Part shown: piece by piece, positions 1 to 9,222 of the stretch | Numbering within the stretch: the stretch's first letter is position 1 | How the letters are laid out: every line of letters starts with the position of its first letter | Assembly (NCBI RefSeq): GCF_051521505.1 | Contig: NZ_CP150356.1 | Span: 6,882,001-6,946,000, forward strand | Direction of reading: 5' to 3' | DNA: 64,000 nucleotides | Source: Sorangium sp025924095 | Lineage (GTDB): Bacteria; Myxococcota_A; Polyangia; Polyangiales; Polyangiaceae | Position numbers and translations under genes: made by a program | The notes under the pieces: model-generated | Databases searched by the model: none | The model's input: the letters and a program-made list of their open reading frames with translations, nothing else | What the model was told of the DNA's origin: nothing

Positions 1-1194
1 GGCAGGTGCGAGCCCGAGACCTCGGTGACCTTGCAGCGCGAGCGCGGGTCCGTGGTTCAGCCCATGGTGCGCGTGTGCAGAGGCATCCACGGTTGCGATC
101 ACGACCAACCGGACGTCGCGAGCTCCAGGCATCTACCTGGTTATGCGGGCTTCGTGGCAGACTTCGCCGAGGAAGAGGAGATCTCGTTCCCTTGCCCGCC
201 TGGCGACCTGTTCAGCGTCATGCTCGCGTCGCCGGACCCCAAGGAGCAGTTGCCGCCCGAGCTCGACGTGGTCCCCTCCCCCGGCACCCCTGCCAAATAC
301 CCCGCCAGGGAGGAGGATGTCTTCACCTATCGCGAGGGCTCGTTCTTCGGCGATATCTTCAACAATTGGCCGAAGAATGGATACGCGTGCTACAGCGACA
401 TCTGGAGCGTCGGAAAGGCGCACCTCGCCGACCGGCTCTGCGGAGGCCCCAGTGACGAGGATTGTCTCCTGCGGGAGCCCTTGCCTTGTCGAGCGGCGCC
501 GAGCAGCGACGTGCGCACGGCGCCCGCGTACACCCAGCTCTGCTTCGGTGAGAGCGAGGCCCCCAGCTCGGCGTACCTCGACTGCGAAGGGGAGCAACGT
601 GCCCGTCGTCCGTGGCAGCACGGGATCACCGTGTTTCTCAGCGACCCTTGCGCCCTCTCCAGCGACAGCAAGGGCTGCTTGCTGGCGAACCAATGTATCC
701 ACGGCGAATGCACCACGGGGGCCCCGCTCGACGATGAATGCAGCCCCGTCGTGACGAGCGTGTGCGCCGCGGATGCCTACTGCTGCAACACCGCCTGGGA
801 CAGCCAATGCGTCACCGAGGTGAAGACCGTGGCGAAGAGCGCGCAGTGCGTCGAAGGCGCCTGCGGCCACACGCTCTCCACCGCAGGCGATGAGCTCACC
901 CCCGGCTGCGACGTGCCATCCCTCTCCTCGCCCGGTTGCGTGGCCAGGATCTGCGAGGCGGATCCCTACTGCTGCAGCACCGCCTGGGACAGCCTCTGCG
1001 TTGACGAATTTCAGAGCGAGTGCGCGCTCACCGCGTGTTCCCACGACGAATGCACGACCGGCGCAGCGCTCTTCGGCGACTGTAGCTCGCTCGCGACGAG
1101 CATCTGCAGCGTGGATCCCTTCTGCTGCACCACCGCCTGGGACAGCGTCTGCGTCAGGGAAGTCCAGACCGTGGGCGGCCAAGCCTGCGACTGA
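1..1194 (+). CDS. Cys-rich repeat protein, 5' end outside window
   Basis: The reading frame is open through the left edge, so the true start and any signal peptide lie upstream; a GTG at 25 is only an in-window possibility. The last 200 residues hold three copies of a Cys-rich module with the pattern C-x(6-7)-C-x-x-D-x-[YF]-C-C-x-T-A-W-D-S-x-C, with the DPYCC/TAWDSxC cores lying around nt 770-810, 955-1000 and 1110-1155. This pattern suggests a disulfide-stabilised exported or surface protein. I do not know a function. The gene converges on the kinase gene that ends at 1214 on the other strand, leaving about 20 bases between them. Confidence 0.7.
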   Translation, partial: GRCEPETSVTLQRERGSVVQPMVRVCRGIHGCDHDQPDVASSRHLPGYAGFVADFAEEEEISFPCPPGDLFSVMLASPDPKEQLPPELDVVPSPGTPAKYPAREEDVFTYREGSFFGDIFNNWPKNGYACYSDIWSVGKAHLADRLCGGPSDEDCLLREPLPCRAAPSSDVRTAPAYTQLCFGESEAPSSAYLDCEGEQRARRPWQHGITVFLSDPCALSSDSKGCLLANQCIHGECTTGAPLDDECSPVVTSVCAADAYCCNTAWDSQCVTEVKTVAKSAQCVEGACGHTLSTAGDELTPGCDVPSLSSPGCVARICEADPYCCSTAWDSLCVDEFQSECALTACSHDECTTGAALFGDCSSLATSICSVDPFCCTTAWDSVCVREVQTVGGQACD

Positions 1195-1213
1195 GCCCCG
1201 AGCAAAGCGCCGC

Positions 1214-4200
1214 TCACCGCGCCGGCGCCTCGACGAGCCGCCGCATCTCCGCCACCGCGGGCACCGTCTCATCCGCCACCGACCACGCGTCCAGCACCTG
1301 CTGCGCGAGCGCCCGCGCCCGGTCGCCTTCCCCCCGCCGAGCCGCGCGGCGCGCGGCGCGCACCACCGCGAGGCTCGCCCCGTTGAGCTCAAAAGAGCGA
1401 TCGGCGAGCGCCGCCTCCAGCCGCGCGACGAGCTCGCTCTCCCCCGTGCGCTCGAACGTCTCCACCATCGGCTCGGCGAGCACCTCGACGAACGGCCCCG
1501 GCGTCCTGAGCAGAGGCCGGAACGCCCGCGCCGCGCCCGCAAAATCGCGCTTCGCATAGCGCTCGGCGCCCTCGGTGAAGGCGTCCGCGTCCGGGAGGGC
1601 GCTGTACGACAGGCGCTCTCGGAGCTCCCGGAATCGGGCGAAGCAGCGGCGGGATACCGCGGGCGAGGCGTGCGCGCAGATCGCAGGGAGCCGGAGCGGG
1701 ACGTCGAGGTATGCGCCGTCGAGCGGCGGAGGCTCGGGATCGAGGAATCGCTCCACGAGGAGATCGGCGATCTCCTGCGCGCGGCCGAGGACGAGCGCGA
1801 TCTGCAGCGCGCGCCAGGCAATCTCGAGGCGCTGCACGCGCAGCCAGCCGGCGTCGTCCGCCGCGACGACCATGGCGCGTCTGGCACGCGCGAGCGCGGC
1901 GCCGAACCGAGCCTCGCTCGCCTCGAACCGCACGAGGAGCAGGTCGCTCGCCACGCGGTGGACGGGATACCCCCCGGTCGCGAGCGCGACCGCGATGCCC
2001 CGCGCCTCCTCGTGCGCGCCGGAGGCGAGCAGCTCGTCCGCGAGGGTGCCGGCCACGGACGTGTCGAGCGGCGAGAGGACATAGGCGCGCCGGGCAGCCG
2101 CGAGCGCAATGGCCCTGTCGCCCGGGCGCTTCGCCTGAAACAGCCAGCCATAGCTGTTCCAGGGCACCCAGGCCTGCATCGCGCGCAGCGTCGCCCCTGC
2201 GCTCGTGGTGCCATAGGTCACCGAGAGGAGCTGGAGCCAAGGCGCGCAGCCCTCGCCGATCGGGTTCCTCGGCTCCGCCTGGACCGCGAGCAGGGCCATC
2301 TCCGCGGCCCGCTTCGGGTCGGGCGACTGAAGGAGGCACGAGAGGGTCGTGGCGAGCGTCGAGCGCCCGAGCGGCGTGGCCTCGCGCGCGAAGCGGCCCT
2401 CGAGCTCGGCGATCGTGGCCGGATCGTCCTCGCGCAGGGCCACGTGCTCGACGCGACCGCGCGCGGCGAGCTCGCCCGAGGAGGCAGGCTCGCTCCGCGG
2501 AGGCAGCTCCACCTCCGGCAGGGGAAGGCCGAGCGTGTAGGCGCAATGGCGGCCCTCGGCGCGCCCGAGCTCCGCGAGATCGGCGCTCCTCGCCGCGACG
2601 CGGGAGCACTCGTCCGGGAGCCCGCCCGCGTTGTTGCTCATGGCCGCGGCGAGGTCGAACAGCACGAGGGCGCCGCCGATGTCGCGAGCGCGCGAGAAGT
2701 CCGCCATCGTCGAATCGAGGGAAGGCGCCACCGGGAGCGCTCCCCGCTCGGCGAGAGGATGCATCGCGTCCCTCACGGCCTCGTAGAGGGCACGCCCGGC
2801 GCCCACGGAGCGGTCGATCTCGGCCCCGTCGGGGCGGCGGAGGGTGACCGTGATCCGGAAGCCGGAGCCCTCCCGGACGACGTCGCCGTCGACGTAGGCG
2901 GCCGCTCGCCGGTGCGCTTCTTCAACCGCTCTGGCGCGTGCTCCTGGGGCGGCGTAGGGATCCTCGGGGAACCGGTCCACGGGCTGCGCCGGGAGCGCCA
3001 GGAGCTCGGCGGGGATGAGCGTCCGCCCGGAGGCCCCCCCCAGCACGAAGCGCGCTCGTTCGCAGAAGAGGGACGCCGCAGCAGCGCCCAGCCAACCTGC
3101 AGGCGCGTCGACGCCCGACGCATCGAAGGGCGGGCACGCCAGCACCGAAGACGGCCAATGCAGGGGCGAGACGGGAGAGGGCACGGCCGAGTCGGAAGGA
3201 GGCACGGCTCGTGCGGACATCTGCCGATAGAGGACCGATGCGCCGGCGACCGCGACGACCGCACCGCTCGCCAGAGCCAGCAGCCCAATTCCCGCCCTTC
3301 GAGGTCGACCGGGCGGCGACGACGCGCGCAGCGATGGCACAGAGTCCTCGGGCGCCGCCTGTCCTCCGGCTCCGACGGGAGCAGCAGACTCGAGCTCCGA
3401 TATCGAACGTGTCGCCGTCGAGCCCTCGGGGAACGCCGACTCGGTCTCTTCCGGCGCGGTCCCTGTGGGTCCTGGTCGCGCCCCGCCCTGCTCGTGGGCG
3501 CCGTCCCCTTCCGCGGCCGCCACCGTCTCCGCCGCAGATCCCTCCACGCTGCCGGGGGCCGGACAAGGCAGGTCGAGGGGAGCCCTGTCGGCGATCCCGA
3601 GCGCGCCGCCGAGCGCGCGCACCGCCGCGGTCGCCGTGGCGAATCGCCGGTCCGGATCGACGGCTGTCGCCTGCGCGAACCATGCATCGAAGCCGCCGGG
3701 CAGGGAGACGCCGTTCCTGGCCGCGCGCGAGCTCGCCGGCTCCACCGGGCCATACGCCGCGCTGAGCGCGAAGGCGACGAGGTTGTCTTCTTCCTTTCTT
3801 TCATCGACCCAGTACGCCTCGCCGACGAGGAACGTATAGGCCATCATCCCGAGCGCGTAGATGTCCGTCGCCGCCGAGACGCGCCGGCCCCGGAACTGCT
3901 CGGGCGCCATGTAGAGCGGCGTCCCCACGGTCTGGGTCGCGCCTCCGGCGGCGGTGCTCTCGGCGATGATCTTTGCCACGCCGAAATCGAGGATCTTGAT
4001 GCGCCGCTCGCCGTCCGCGCGCACGCTGAGAAAGACGTTTGCCGGCTTGAGGTCGCGATGGACGATCCCCGCCCGGTGCGTCTCGTCGAGCGCGAGCGCC
4101 ATCGGGTGCAGGCACGCGAGCGTCTCCTCGGGCGAGAACCGCCCCACGCGCCGCAGACATCGGCCGAGCTCCTCCCCGCGGAGCAGCTCCATGACGAGGA

Positions 4201-4474
4201 ACGGCACCCCGGTCGCGTCGTCGACCCCGGCGTCGAAGACCTCCACGATGAACGGACTCTCGATGTGCGCGGTCACCCGCGCCTCGATCTCGAAGCGCCT
4301 GCGGAGCTCGGGGCGCTCGATGATGTGGGAGAGCATCACCTTGAGCGCCCACCGGCGATCGGTCCCGAGGTGACGCGCCTCGTACACCGCGCCCATGGCG
4401 CCGGCGGCGAGGCGGCGAATCAGCCGATAACGGCCGGCGAAGATTGCCCCCTCGACCACCTCGATGGATACCAC
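1214..4474 (-). CDS. Transmembrane serine/threonine protein kinase (Pkn family) with long C-terminal domain
   Basis: A eukaryotic-like protein kinase of about 1086 residues. The kinase domain (roughly 13-285) has a glycine loop (LAAGAMGAVYEA), ATP-binding Lys45, the catalytic loop HRDLKPAN with Asp141, and DFG with Asp163. A Pro/Ser-rich linker follows, then one membrane segment near 395-418 (GIGLLALASGAVVAVAGA). The remaining ~650 residues are probably outside the cytoplasm and are Ala/Arg-rich and helical, with a tetratricopeptide-like look. I chose the GTG at 4474 because GAGG lies 6 bases upstream and the kinase domain starts soon after it; an ATG at 4696 would add 74 residues of non-domain sequence. 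It fits the myxobacterial family of one-pass sensor kinases. The signal and substrates are unknown. Confidence 0.9.
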   Translation of the reverse strand: MVSIEVVEGAIFAGRYRLIRRLAAGAMGAVYEARHLGTDRRWALKVMLSHIIERPELRRRFEIEARVTAHIESPFIVEVFDAGVDDATGVPFLVMELLRGEELGRCLRRVGRFSPEETLACLHPMALALDETHRAGIVHRDLKPANVFLSVRADGERRIKILDFGVAKIIAESTAAGGATQTVGTPLYMAPEQFRGRRVSAATDIYALGMMAYTFLVGEAYWVDERKEEDNLVAFALSAAYGPVEPASSRAARNGVSLPGGFDAWFAQATAVDPDRRFATATAAVRALGGALGIADRAPLDLPCPAPGSVEGSAAETVAAAEGDGAHEQGGARPGPTGTAPEETESAFPEGSTATRSISELESAAPVGAGGQAAPEDSVPSLRASSPPGRPRRAGIGLLALASGAVVAVAGASVLYRQMSARAVPPSDSAVPSPVSPLHWPSSVLACPPFDASGVDAPAGWLGAAAASLFCERARFVLGGASGRTLIPAELLALPAQPVDRFPEDPYAAPGARARAVEEAHRRAAAYVDGDVVREGSGFRITVTLRRPDGAEIDRSVGAGRALYEAVRDAMHPLAERGALPVAPSLDSTMADFSRARDIGGALVLFDLAAAMSNNAGGLPDECSRVAARSADLAELGRAEGRHCAYTLGLPLPEVELPPRSEPASSGELAARGRVEHVALREDDPATIAELEGRFAREATPLGRSTLATTLSCLLQSPDPKRAAEMALLAVQAEPRNPIGEGCAPWLQLLSVTYGTTSAGATLRAMQAWVPWNSYGWLFQAKRPGDRAIALAAARRAYVLSPLDTSVAGTLADELLASGAHEEARGIAVALATGGYPVHRVASDLLLVRFEASEARFGAALARARRAMVVAADDAGWLRVQRLEIAWRALQIALVLGRAQEIADLLVERFLDPEPPPLDGAYLDVPLRLPAICAHASPAVSRRCFARFRELRERLSYSALPDADAFTEGAERYAKRDFAGAARAFRPLLRTPGPFVEVLAEPMVETFERTGESELVARLEAALADRSFELNGASLAVVRAARRAARRGEGDRARALAQQVLDAWSVADETVPAVAEMRRLVEAPAR

Positions 4475-4710
4475 GCGAGCCCTCGTGGAGAAGAATACCT
4501 TGGCGCTCCAGCCACGGTCCACGTTTTCACACACCGCCTGTCGGCGGCCGAGAGGTCCGTGAGCCACGTCGCTCACAGCGGCTCGATCCGCCACGGAGAC
4601 CCGGGTCATGAAAATCCAGCGAGCTCCGACGCGCGATGTGCTACAGCGCGAAAGCGCCGCAGGGCAGCGCCGGACGGATCGGCGCAAAGAGGACACGCGC
4701 CACGCAATCT

Positions 4711-4776
4711 GACGCTTGGCCGACGCTTGGCCAACGCTTGGCCGACGCTTGGCCGACGCTTGGCCGACTCCTGACC
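4711..4776. repeat. 11-bp tandem repeat (GACGCTTGGCC)
   Basis: Five consecutive copies of GACGCTTGGCC start at 4711, 4722, 4733, 4744 and 4755; the third has A in place of the first G. A degenerate sixth copy (GACTCCTGACC) starts at 4766. The array lies in the divergent gap between the kinase start and smpB. The period is one turn of the helix, so it may be a protein-binding array or a slippage-prone minisatellite. Confidence 0.85.
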
Positions 4777-4876
4777 TTCAGCTCACGCCAACTCAGCAGG
4801 GGAATGAGGGGATGAACCGGACACAGACCTCTCCGCGCCTCACCCCGTAGCCCGGGGTCGTGCTAAGCTCCCCCTC

Positions 4877-5365
4877 GTGCCGAAGGAAAAGGCCAGGCCG
4901 GGCGAGACTCTCATCGTGCGCAACAAGCGCGCGGGCTTCGATTACGACCTCGGCGACCGGTTCGAGGCGGGGATCGTCCTCAAGGGGAGCGAGGTGAAGA
5001 TGCTTCGCGCCGGCAAGGCCGACTTGACCGACTCGTTCTGCACGGTCTTCCGAGACGAGGTGTTCTTGCAAGGTGTGAGCATCGCCGCGATGGCCAGCGC
5101 CGCCTTCGGCCACTTGCCGAAGGGCGCGCGCAAGCTCCTCCTCCACCGACGCGAGATCGAGCGCATCGGCTTCTCGATCGCCCGCGAGGGGATGACCGCC
5201 GTCGCTACCCGGCTCTACTTCAAGGGCGGTCGGGCCAAGGTCGAGATCGCGCTGGCGAGGGGAAAGAAGATCTACGACAAGCGTGAGACAATCAAGACGC
5301 AGGACGCCGAGCGCGAGGCGCGAGCCGTGGTGGTGCACGGACAGCGACGGTACGGACGCGCGTGA
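4877..5365 (+). CDS. smpB: SsrA-binding protein SmpB
   Basis: 162 residues, the normal length for SmpB, the protein partner of tmRNA in trans-translation, which rescues ribosomes stalled on broken mRNA. The family signature is clear: an N-terminal NKRAGFDY block, GIVLKGSEVKMLRAGKADL, an OB-fold core, a Leu/Arg-rich stretch (RKLLLHRREIERI), and a basic tail including ALARGKKIYDKRETIK. That tail becomes helical in the ribosomal mRNA channel. The start is GTG at 4877, close behind TGCTAAGCT, so transcription may begin very near the start codon. No ssrA gene is recognisable in the window. Confidence 0.97.
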   Translation: MPKEKARPGETLIVRNKRAGFDYDLGDRFEAGIVLKGSEVKMLRAGKADLTDSFCTVFRDEVFLQGVSIAAMASAAFGHLPKGARKLLLHRREIERIGFSIAREGMTAVATRLYFKGGRAKVEIALARGKKIYDKRETIKTQDAEREARAVVVHGQRRYGRA

Positions 5366-5394
5366 CGCAGCGTGGGGCGCACTGGCAGAAGCTC

Positions 5395-5430
5395 GCTGCG
5401 GCGCGCGGCCGGCCCGCCTTGTTTTCTTTT
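5395..5430 (+). terminator. Possible intrinsic terminator after smpB
   Basis: A GC-rich segment able to fold weakly (GGC...GCC around 5400-5417) is followed by a T-rich tract, TTGTTTTCTTTT at 5419-5430. This is unusual for the local composition and sits 30-65 bases after the smpB stop. The stem is imperfect, so the call is tentative. Confidence 0.35.
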
Positions 5431-5463
5431 GCCTGCCGAGCGCGCACCGGATGAGAATACGGC

Positions 5464-7617
5464 ATGCTCAACGAGGCGGATGAGTCACCGGCGAACTGCG
5501 ACCACGCCGTGCGTGGGAGCTCCACGACCCCACACCGCGCGTCAACGGGCCATCGGCACACGGCTCGCGCGGTCGTCGAGCAGCGGCTCGCGAAGGGCTC
5601 AGCGCTGCTCGCCGTCGCCGGGCTCCTCGCAGCGTGCGGTGCTCCATCGGAGGAACGTGCTCTGGAATCGGCGTCCAGCGGCGGCGGCACGGAGGCGACT
5701 TCAAGCGCCGCCGGCGCGGGGGGGATCGCAGGCGCCGGGAGCGCCGGGGGGGCCGGGGGCGCCGGGGGGGCCGGCGGACCGATGGGAGCGAGCACGTCGA
5801 CGGGCGCTGCAGGCGGCGGCCCCGACGGCTGCCAGCAGGGCACGACGAGCACGACGTGGGCGACGAGCTGCGAGACCACGGGGGCGAGCTGCACGGCGGG
5901 CACCTGGACGGCGCCGCGCGGCGGCGGTGAGACGGGCGCGCCGCTGCGCCACGAGTCCGCGCACTTCGCCTTCTACTGGCCCGAAGGCACCGAGATCACG
6001 CTGAGCCAGGCGCGGGAGGCCGCGGACACGCTCGAGAGCATCTGGGACACGTACTTCGGCAGCCCCATCTTCTTCCCCGAGCCGTACTGCGGCTCGGCGA
6101 ACAAGTGGAAGGCCGCGGTTCACTTCGACAACAGCTTTCCGCTCTGGGGCGGCGGGTGGACCCGTGACGGCGTCGGCTACATGGGAATGTGGATCGGTCC
6201 CGGCGCCGCCCGCGACCCGTGGGGGCTCGCCCACGAGTTCATGCACGGCGTGCAGTCGACGACCCAGGCATTCCCGGATTGCGGCGGCACCGGCTGCTGG
6301 ATCTTCGAGAGCCACGCGAACTGGATGCCGCACCAGATCTGGCGTGACAACGTGCACTGCTCGGAGATGCTGCCCAACATGCCGCACCTCTACTACGGCA
6401 ACACGCGCGACCGTTACTGCAACTGGCAGTTCTTCGAGTTCCTGAAGGACAAGCACTGCTACAGCGCCGTCAACGACATGTGGGCCCACGAGGCGCCGCG
6501 CGGCCAGGGCGATCCGTGGCAGAAGCTCATGCTGAGCCGGGGGTGGGACATCGAGCAGCTCAACGACCTGTTCGGCGAGTGGGCGATGCACAACATCACC
6601 TGGGACTACAGGGACCCGCCGCCGACGGACGGCGGCGATCCATCCAGCGTGTATCGCCGGGCTTATGGCTCGATCGAGGCCGACCGGACGTCGCGCGGTC
6701 GCACCGATCGGCGGCTCCGGCTCACGCGGCTCGAGGCGCTCGACGCGGACTGGGCGCAGGATCGCCGCTTCGTGTCGCCGTACCACTGGGCGCCGCAGCG
6801 CTGGGGTTACAATGTCGTGCGCCTGCACCCGCGACCGGACGCGACAAGCGTGCGGGTCGCGTTCCGGGGTGTGACGCAGACAGGCGCCGACTCCGGCTGG
6901 CGCTGGGGCCTCGTGGCGACGGACCCGGAGCTCACCACGTCGCGCTACAGCCCGCTGCAGCGCGGGAGCGACGGCGAGCTGGACCTCTGCGTCAGCCCGG
7001 GCGAGAACGTCTACCTGGTCGTGGTCGCGACGCCGACCGAGTACCAGAAGCTCGTCTGGACGAATCCCTCGGATGGTCCGGCGTACCCGTCGATCTATCG
7101 CTATCCGTACATGGTGCAGATCGACGGCGCGTGGCCCGCCGGGTTCCAGGGCGGTCAGCTCGAGGCGTGTCCGTCGGGCACCGCGAGGCACGCGAACGGA
7201 GGCGGCTGCGCGCCCGCGGGCACGCCGTCGCGCGTCCATGTGGGTCCTTACGCCACGATCCTCGGCGGCGAGGTGAGCGGCGATGTCCGCGTCGAGGATC
7301 ATGCGACGATCGTGAGCGGCGCGATCTCCGGCGGCCGGATCGGCGCGCTCAGCCTCGTCGGGCAAGGCGGCTCGGGCATCCAGGCGCGCGGATTCGACGT
7401 GAGCGGCTCGGCGATCGTGCAGACCACGTTCTATCCGCTGGGCTGGTTTGGCGATAACCAGTCCGTCTCCGGAACGGCACAGCTGCTCGGAGACGTCGAG
7501 TTCGTCGCTTCGTCGAAGTCGAGCGACACATTCTACGGGTTTGTTCCCGACGACTGGAGAGGCGTCTCGACGGCGACCGAGGTGACGGTCGCACCGCCGT
7601 ACGCCTGGCGGCCTTGA
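5464..7617 (+). CDS. Secreted lipoprotein with HExxH-type metallopeptidase-like domain (DUF6055-like)
   Basis: 717 residues. A hydrophobic segment (ALLAVAGLLAAC) ends in a lipobox with Cys58, followed by a low-complexity Gly/Ala/Ser linker to about residue 125. The central domain contains HEFMH (His257, Glu258, His261) in the setting LAHEFMHGVQ and a run of Trp/Tyr/Cys-rich blocks. This resembles DUF6055-type secreted proteins, which share a zincin-like HExxH motif. A second part (about 400-715) is beta-rich, and its C-terminal repeats (SGDVRVEDHATIVSGAI) look like a left-handed beta-helix. Peptidase activity is inferred from the motif only. The 45 residues before the hydrophobic stretch are unusually long for a signal peptide, and an in-frame GTG at 5509 is an alternative start. 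Confidence 0.75.
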   Translation: MLNEADESPANCDHAVRGSSTTPHRASTGHRHTARAVVEQRLAKGSALLAVAGLLAACGAPSEERALESASSGGGTEATSSAAGAGGIAGAGSAGGAGGAGGAGGPMGASTSTGAAGGGPDGCQQGTTSTTWATSCETTGASCTAGTWTAPRGGGETGAPLRHESAHFAFYWPEGTEITLSQAREAADTLESIWDTYFGSPIFFPEPYCGSANKWKAAVHFDNSFPLWGGGWTRDGVGYMGMWIGPGAARDPWGLAHEFMHGVQSTTQAFPDCGGTGCWIFESHANWMPHQIWRDNVHCSEMLPNMPHLYYGNTRDRYCNWQFFEFLKDKHCYSAVNDMWAHEAPRGQGDPWQKLMLSRGWDIEQLNDLFGEWAMHNITWDYRDPPPTDGGDPSSVYRRAYGSIEADRTSRGRTDRRLRLTRLEALDADWAQDRRFVSPYHWAPQRWGYNVVRLHPRPDATSVRVAFRGVTQTGADSGWRWGLVATDPELTTSRYSPLQRGSDGELDLCVSPGENVYLVVVATPTEYQKLVWTNPSDGPAYPSIYRYPYMVQIDGAWPAGFQGGQLEACPSGTARHANGGGCAPAGTPSRVHVGPYATILGGEVSGDVRVEDHATIVSGAISGGRIGALSLVGQGGSGIQARGFDVSGSAIVQTTFYPLGWFGDNQSVSGTAQLLGDVEFVASSKSSDTFYGFVPDDWRGVSTATEVTVAPPYAWRP

Positions 7618-7807
7618 GGCCGCGACCCGGCGGATGGCCACGCTTTCGCCTATCCTTTCGCCGCCGCTCTGGCGAGGCGCGCTCAGCCCTTCCAGGGGAG
7701 GCGCCGCGCCGCGGCGGAGGCTCCGGCGATCGCGCACGGGCGCGGTGAGGCGGCGTTAGGGTCAGGTCTCCCGGCGCGGAGCGACACCGCGCGCCGGCCT
7801 GGCGGGC

Positions 7808-8464
7808 TCACGGCGCGTCGAAGCGGTACGTGGTCGCCTGGGCCGCGGCGCGCTGGCCGAATTCGTCGCAGAAGGCCGTCAGGGCGCGATAGCCGCTCGT
7901 CGGCAGCATCTTCCGGAACTCGAGGTGCGTGACGAGACAGAACGTGCAGACCTCCAGGTAGCTGAGGTCGCGATCCTGGGGCAGCCCCGCGCGCGCCGCC
8001 TGGAGGTTCTCGTCGAGCCAGGCCAGCATGTTGAGCAGGCTCTTCTGCAGCTTCGTGAGCTGCGCGTCGTCCTGCGGCGTCCCCGCGAGCTGGCCCATGA
8101 TCAGCGTGACCTCGGTGGCCATGGCCTGCACGACGAGCTCTTGCGCGTTCGCGGTCAGCGCCTCGGTGAGGTGCTCGGGCCAGACCACGCGCCGCGGCAC
8201 CGGCGCCCGGCGCGCGAGCTCTCGGCAGATGTTGAGCGAGCCGAGCCACGTGGTCGCCCCCGTCCGCAGGATCGGCAGGCGCAGCGCGGGGTTGCCCGCG
8301 TAGTCCGCGGTGTCCAGCGAGCGCAGGTCGGGTACGACCTCGAAGGCGTGGGCGACCCCGAGCTCGGCGGCGAAGATGCGCGTGACGCGCGTGAAATGGG
8401 AGCTCGATCGACCGACGAGCGTGGGAACACGGCCAGGATCATGCGCGGGCTCTGTCACCCGCAC
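7808..8464 (-). CDS. Glutathione S-transferase family protein
   Basis: 218 residues with the two-domain GST layout. The N-terminal thioredoxin-like half contains VPTLVGRSSSHFTRVTRIFAAE, where Ser residues stand at the usual catalytic Ser/Cys position, and LRLPILRTG, a cis-Pro motif. An all-helical C-terminal half runs from about residue 95. The likely role is conjugation or reduction with glutathione, or a non-catalytic relative. It is convergent with the preceding lipoprotein gene (190-base gap) and stands alone. The start is GTG or ATG within a few codons of 8464; no strong ribosome binding site settles it. Confidence 0.75.
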   Translation of the reverse strand: MRVTEPAHDPGRVPTLVGRSSSHFTRVTRIFAAELGVAHAFEVVPDLRSLDTADYAGNPALRLPILRTGATTWLGSLNICRELARRAPVPRRVVWPEHLTEALTANAQELVVQAMATEVTLIMGQLAGTPQDDAQLTKLQKSLLNMLAWLDENLQAARAGLPQDRDLSYLEVCTFCLVTHLEFRKMLPTSGYRALTAFCDEFGQRAAAQATTYRFDAP

Positions 8465-8831
8465 GGACTACCACATGCGCCAGCCCGGGGGCCAGCCGGT
8501 CACCGGGGCTGCCGGCGCGGCCGATCGGCCGTACCACCCTCCTGTCGCCGCGCGAGCTGTCCGGAAGCGAAGGTCCTGTGCGCGAGCTGGGCCGGAAAGC
8601 TGAAGTGCGAGCTGAAAATCGAGCGTTTCGCGGCAGCCATCCCATCGTACAGCCACGCTGCACACGCTGGTGGATCGATGAGCGCCACGCAATCCGCTCT
8701 CGTGAGAAAGCGGCGCTGGTTCGAGAATCACTCACGAATCGAGATCAGGTCGATCGCGACGCAGAGCGAACGAGGCGTGTCCGACAGAGGCTGGCCCGGA
8801 ATCTTGCCTGGGAACTGCCTCCCGGAGAAAA

Positions 8832-8895
8832 AAAACCACCAAGGCGCCAAGAACGCCAGGAGAGGAGAGGATTTTTCCGGCGTCCTTGCCGGTGC
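8832..8895. repeat. Imperfect palindrome of the GGCGCCAAGG type
   Basis: A left arm, AAGGCGCCAAGAACGCC (from 8841), faces a right arm, GGCGTCCTTGCC (from about 8879), across a purine-rich loop that ends in ATTTTT. From memory, near-identical CACCAAGGCGCCAAGGACGCCAAGG strings recur between genes in several bacterial phyla. It shares its style, though not its exact sequence, with the palindrome at 53030-53113. Confidence 0.6.
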
Positions 8896-9179
8896 GTCTC
8901 ATTCCGGCGTGCGGGTGGCGCTGCCCGCTGCACACGAAACCAGGAACGTGGGAGTGCAACTCGATAGATATTTCCAACATCTCGTCTTCATGCGGAAACC
9001 TCTCCGGGTAAACGACAACATCGCCTGTGCGCGCACCATAGCAGGAGGCCTCAGCCAACATCGAGGTCCAGCGTCGTGATTGCATTGCAGTGATATCATC
9101 ACATGAAACGCTCGACTCGCCCGTCATCACGCATTGCATCGTGAGCGCCACCGTGCTTTCTAATCTGTTCATGAATCGA

Positions 9180-9201
9180 TCGCGCGACGAACGTCGCGCG
9201 A
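9180..9201. promoter_or_regulatory. Perfect 10-bp inverted repeat before the heme lipoprotein gene
   Basis: TCGCGCGACG at 9180-9189 is mirrored by CGTCGCGCGA at 9192-9201 with two bases (AA) between. It sits 21 bases before the TTG start at 9223 and 8 bases before an alternative ATG at 9210. It could be an operator, or an RNA hairpin that limits ribosome access. Confidence 0.6.
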
Positions 9202-9222
9202 CCATCACCATGAAGAGGTACC

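Larger units (their letters stand above)
8465..9222. other. Long intergenic region with a dispersed-type palindrome
   Basis: No convincing gene. Open frames here lack domain-like sequence and the local GC drops. The region holds the hairpin repeat at 8832-8895, a small inverted repeat GTGAT-N3-ATCAC at 9090-9102, and the strong palindrome at 9180-9201 just before the next gene. It probably carries the promoter of the heme lipoprotein gene, which I cannot place. Confidence 0.5.

Noticed and set aside
890..4774. Very long plus-strand open frame antisense to the kinase gene
   Set aside because: GC-rich coding DNA keeps antisense frames open. The product is Arg/Gly/Pro-rich with no domain, and the minus strand has unmistakable kinase motifs.
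8732..9211. 159-codon minus-strand frame
   Set aside because: It crosses the palindrome at 8832-8895 and the inverted repeat at 9180; its composition is not coding-like.
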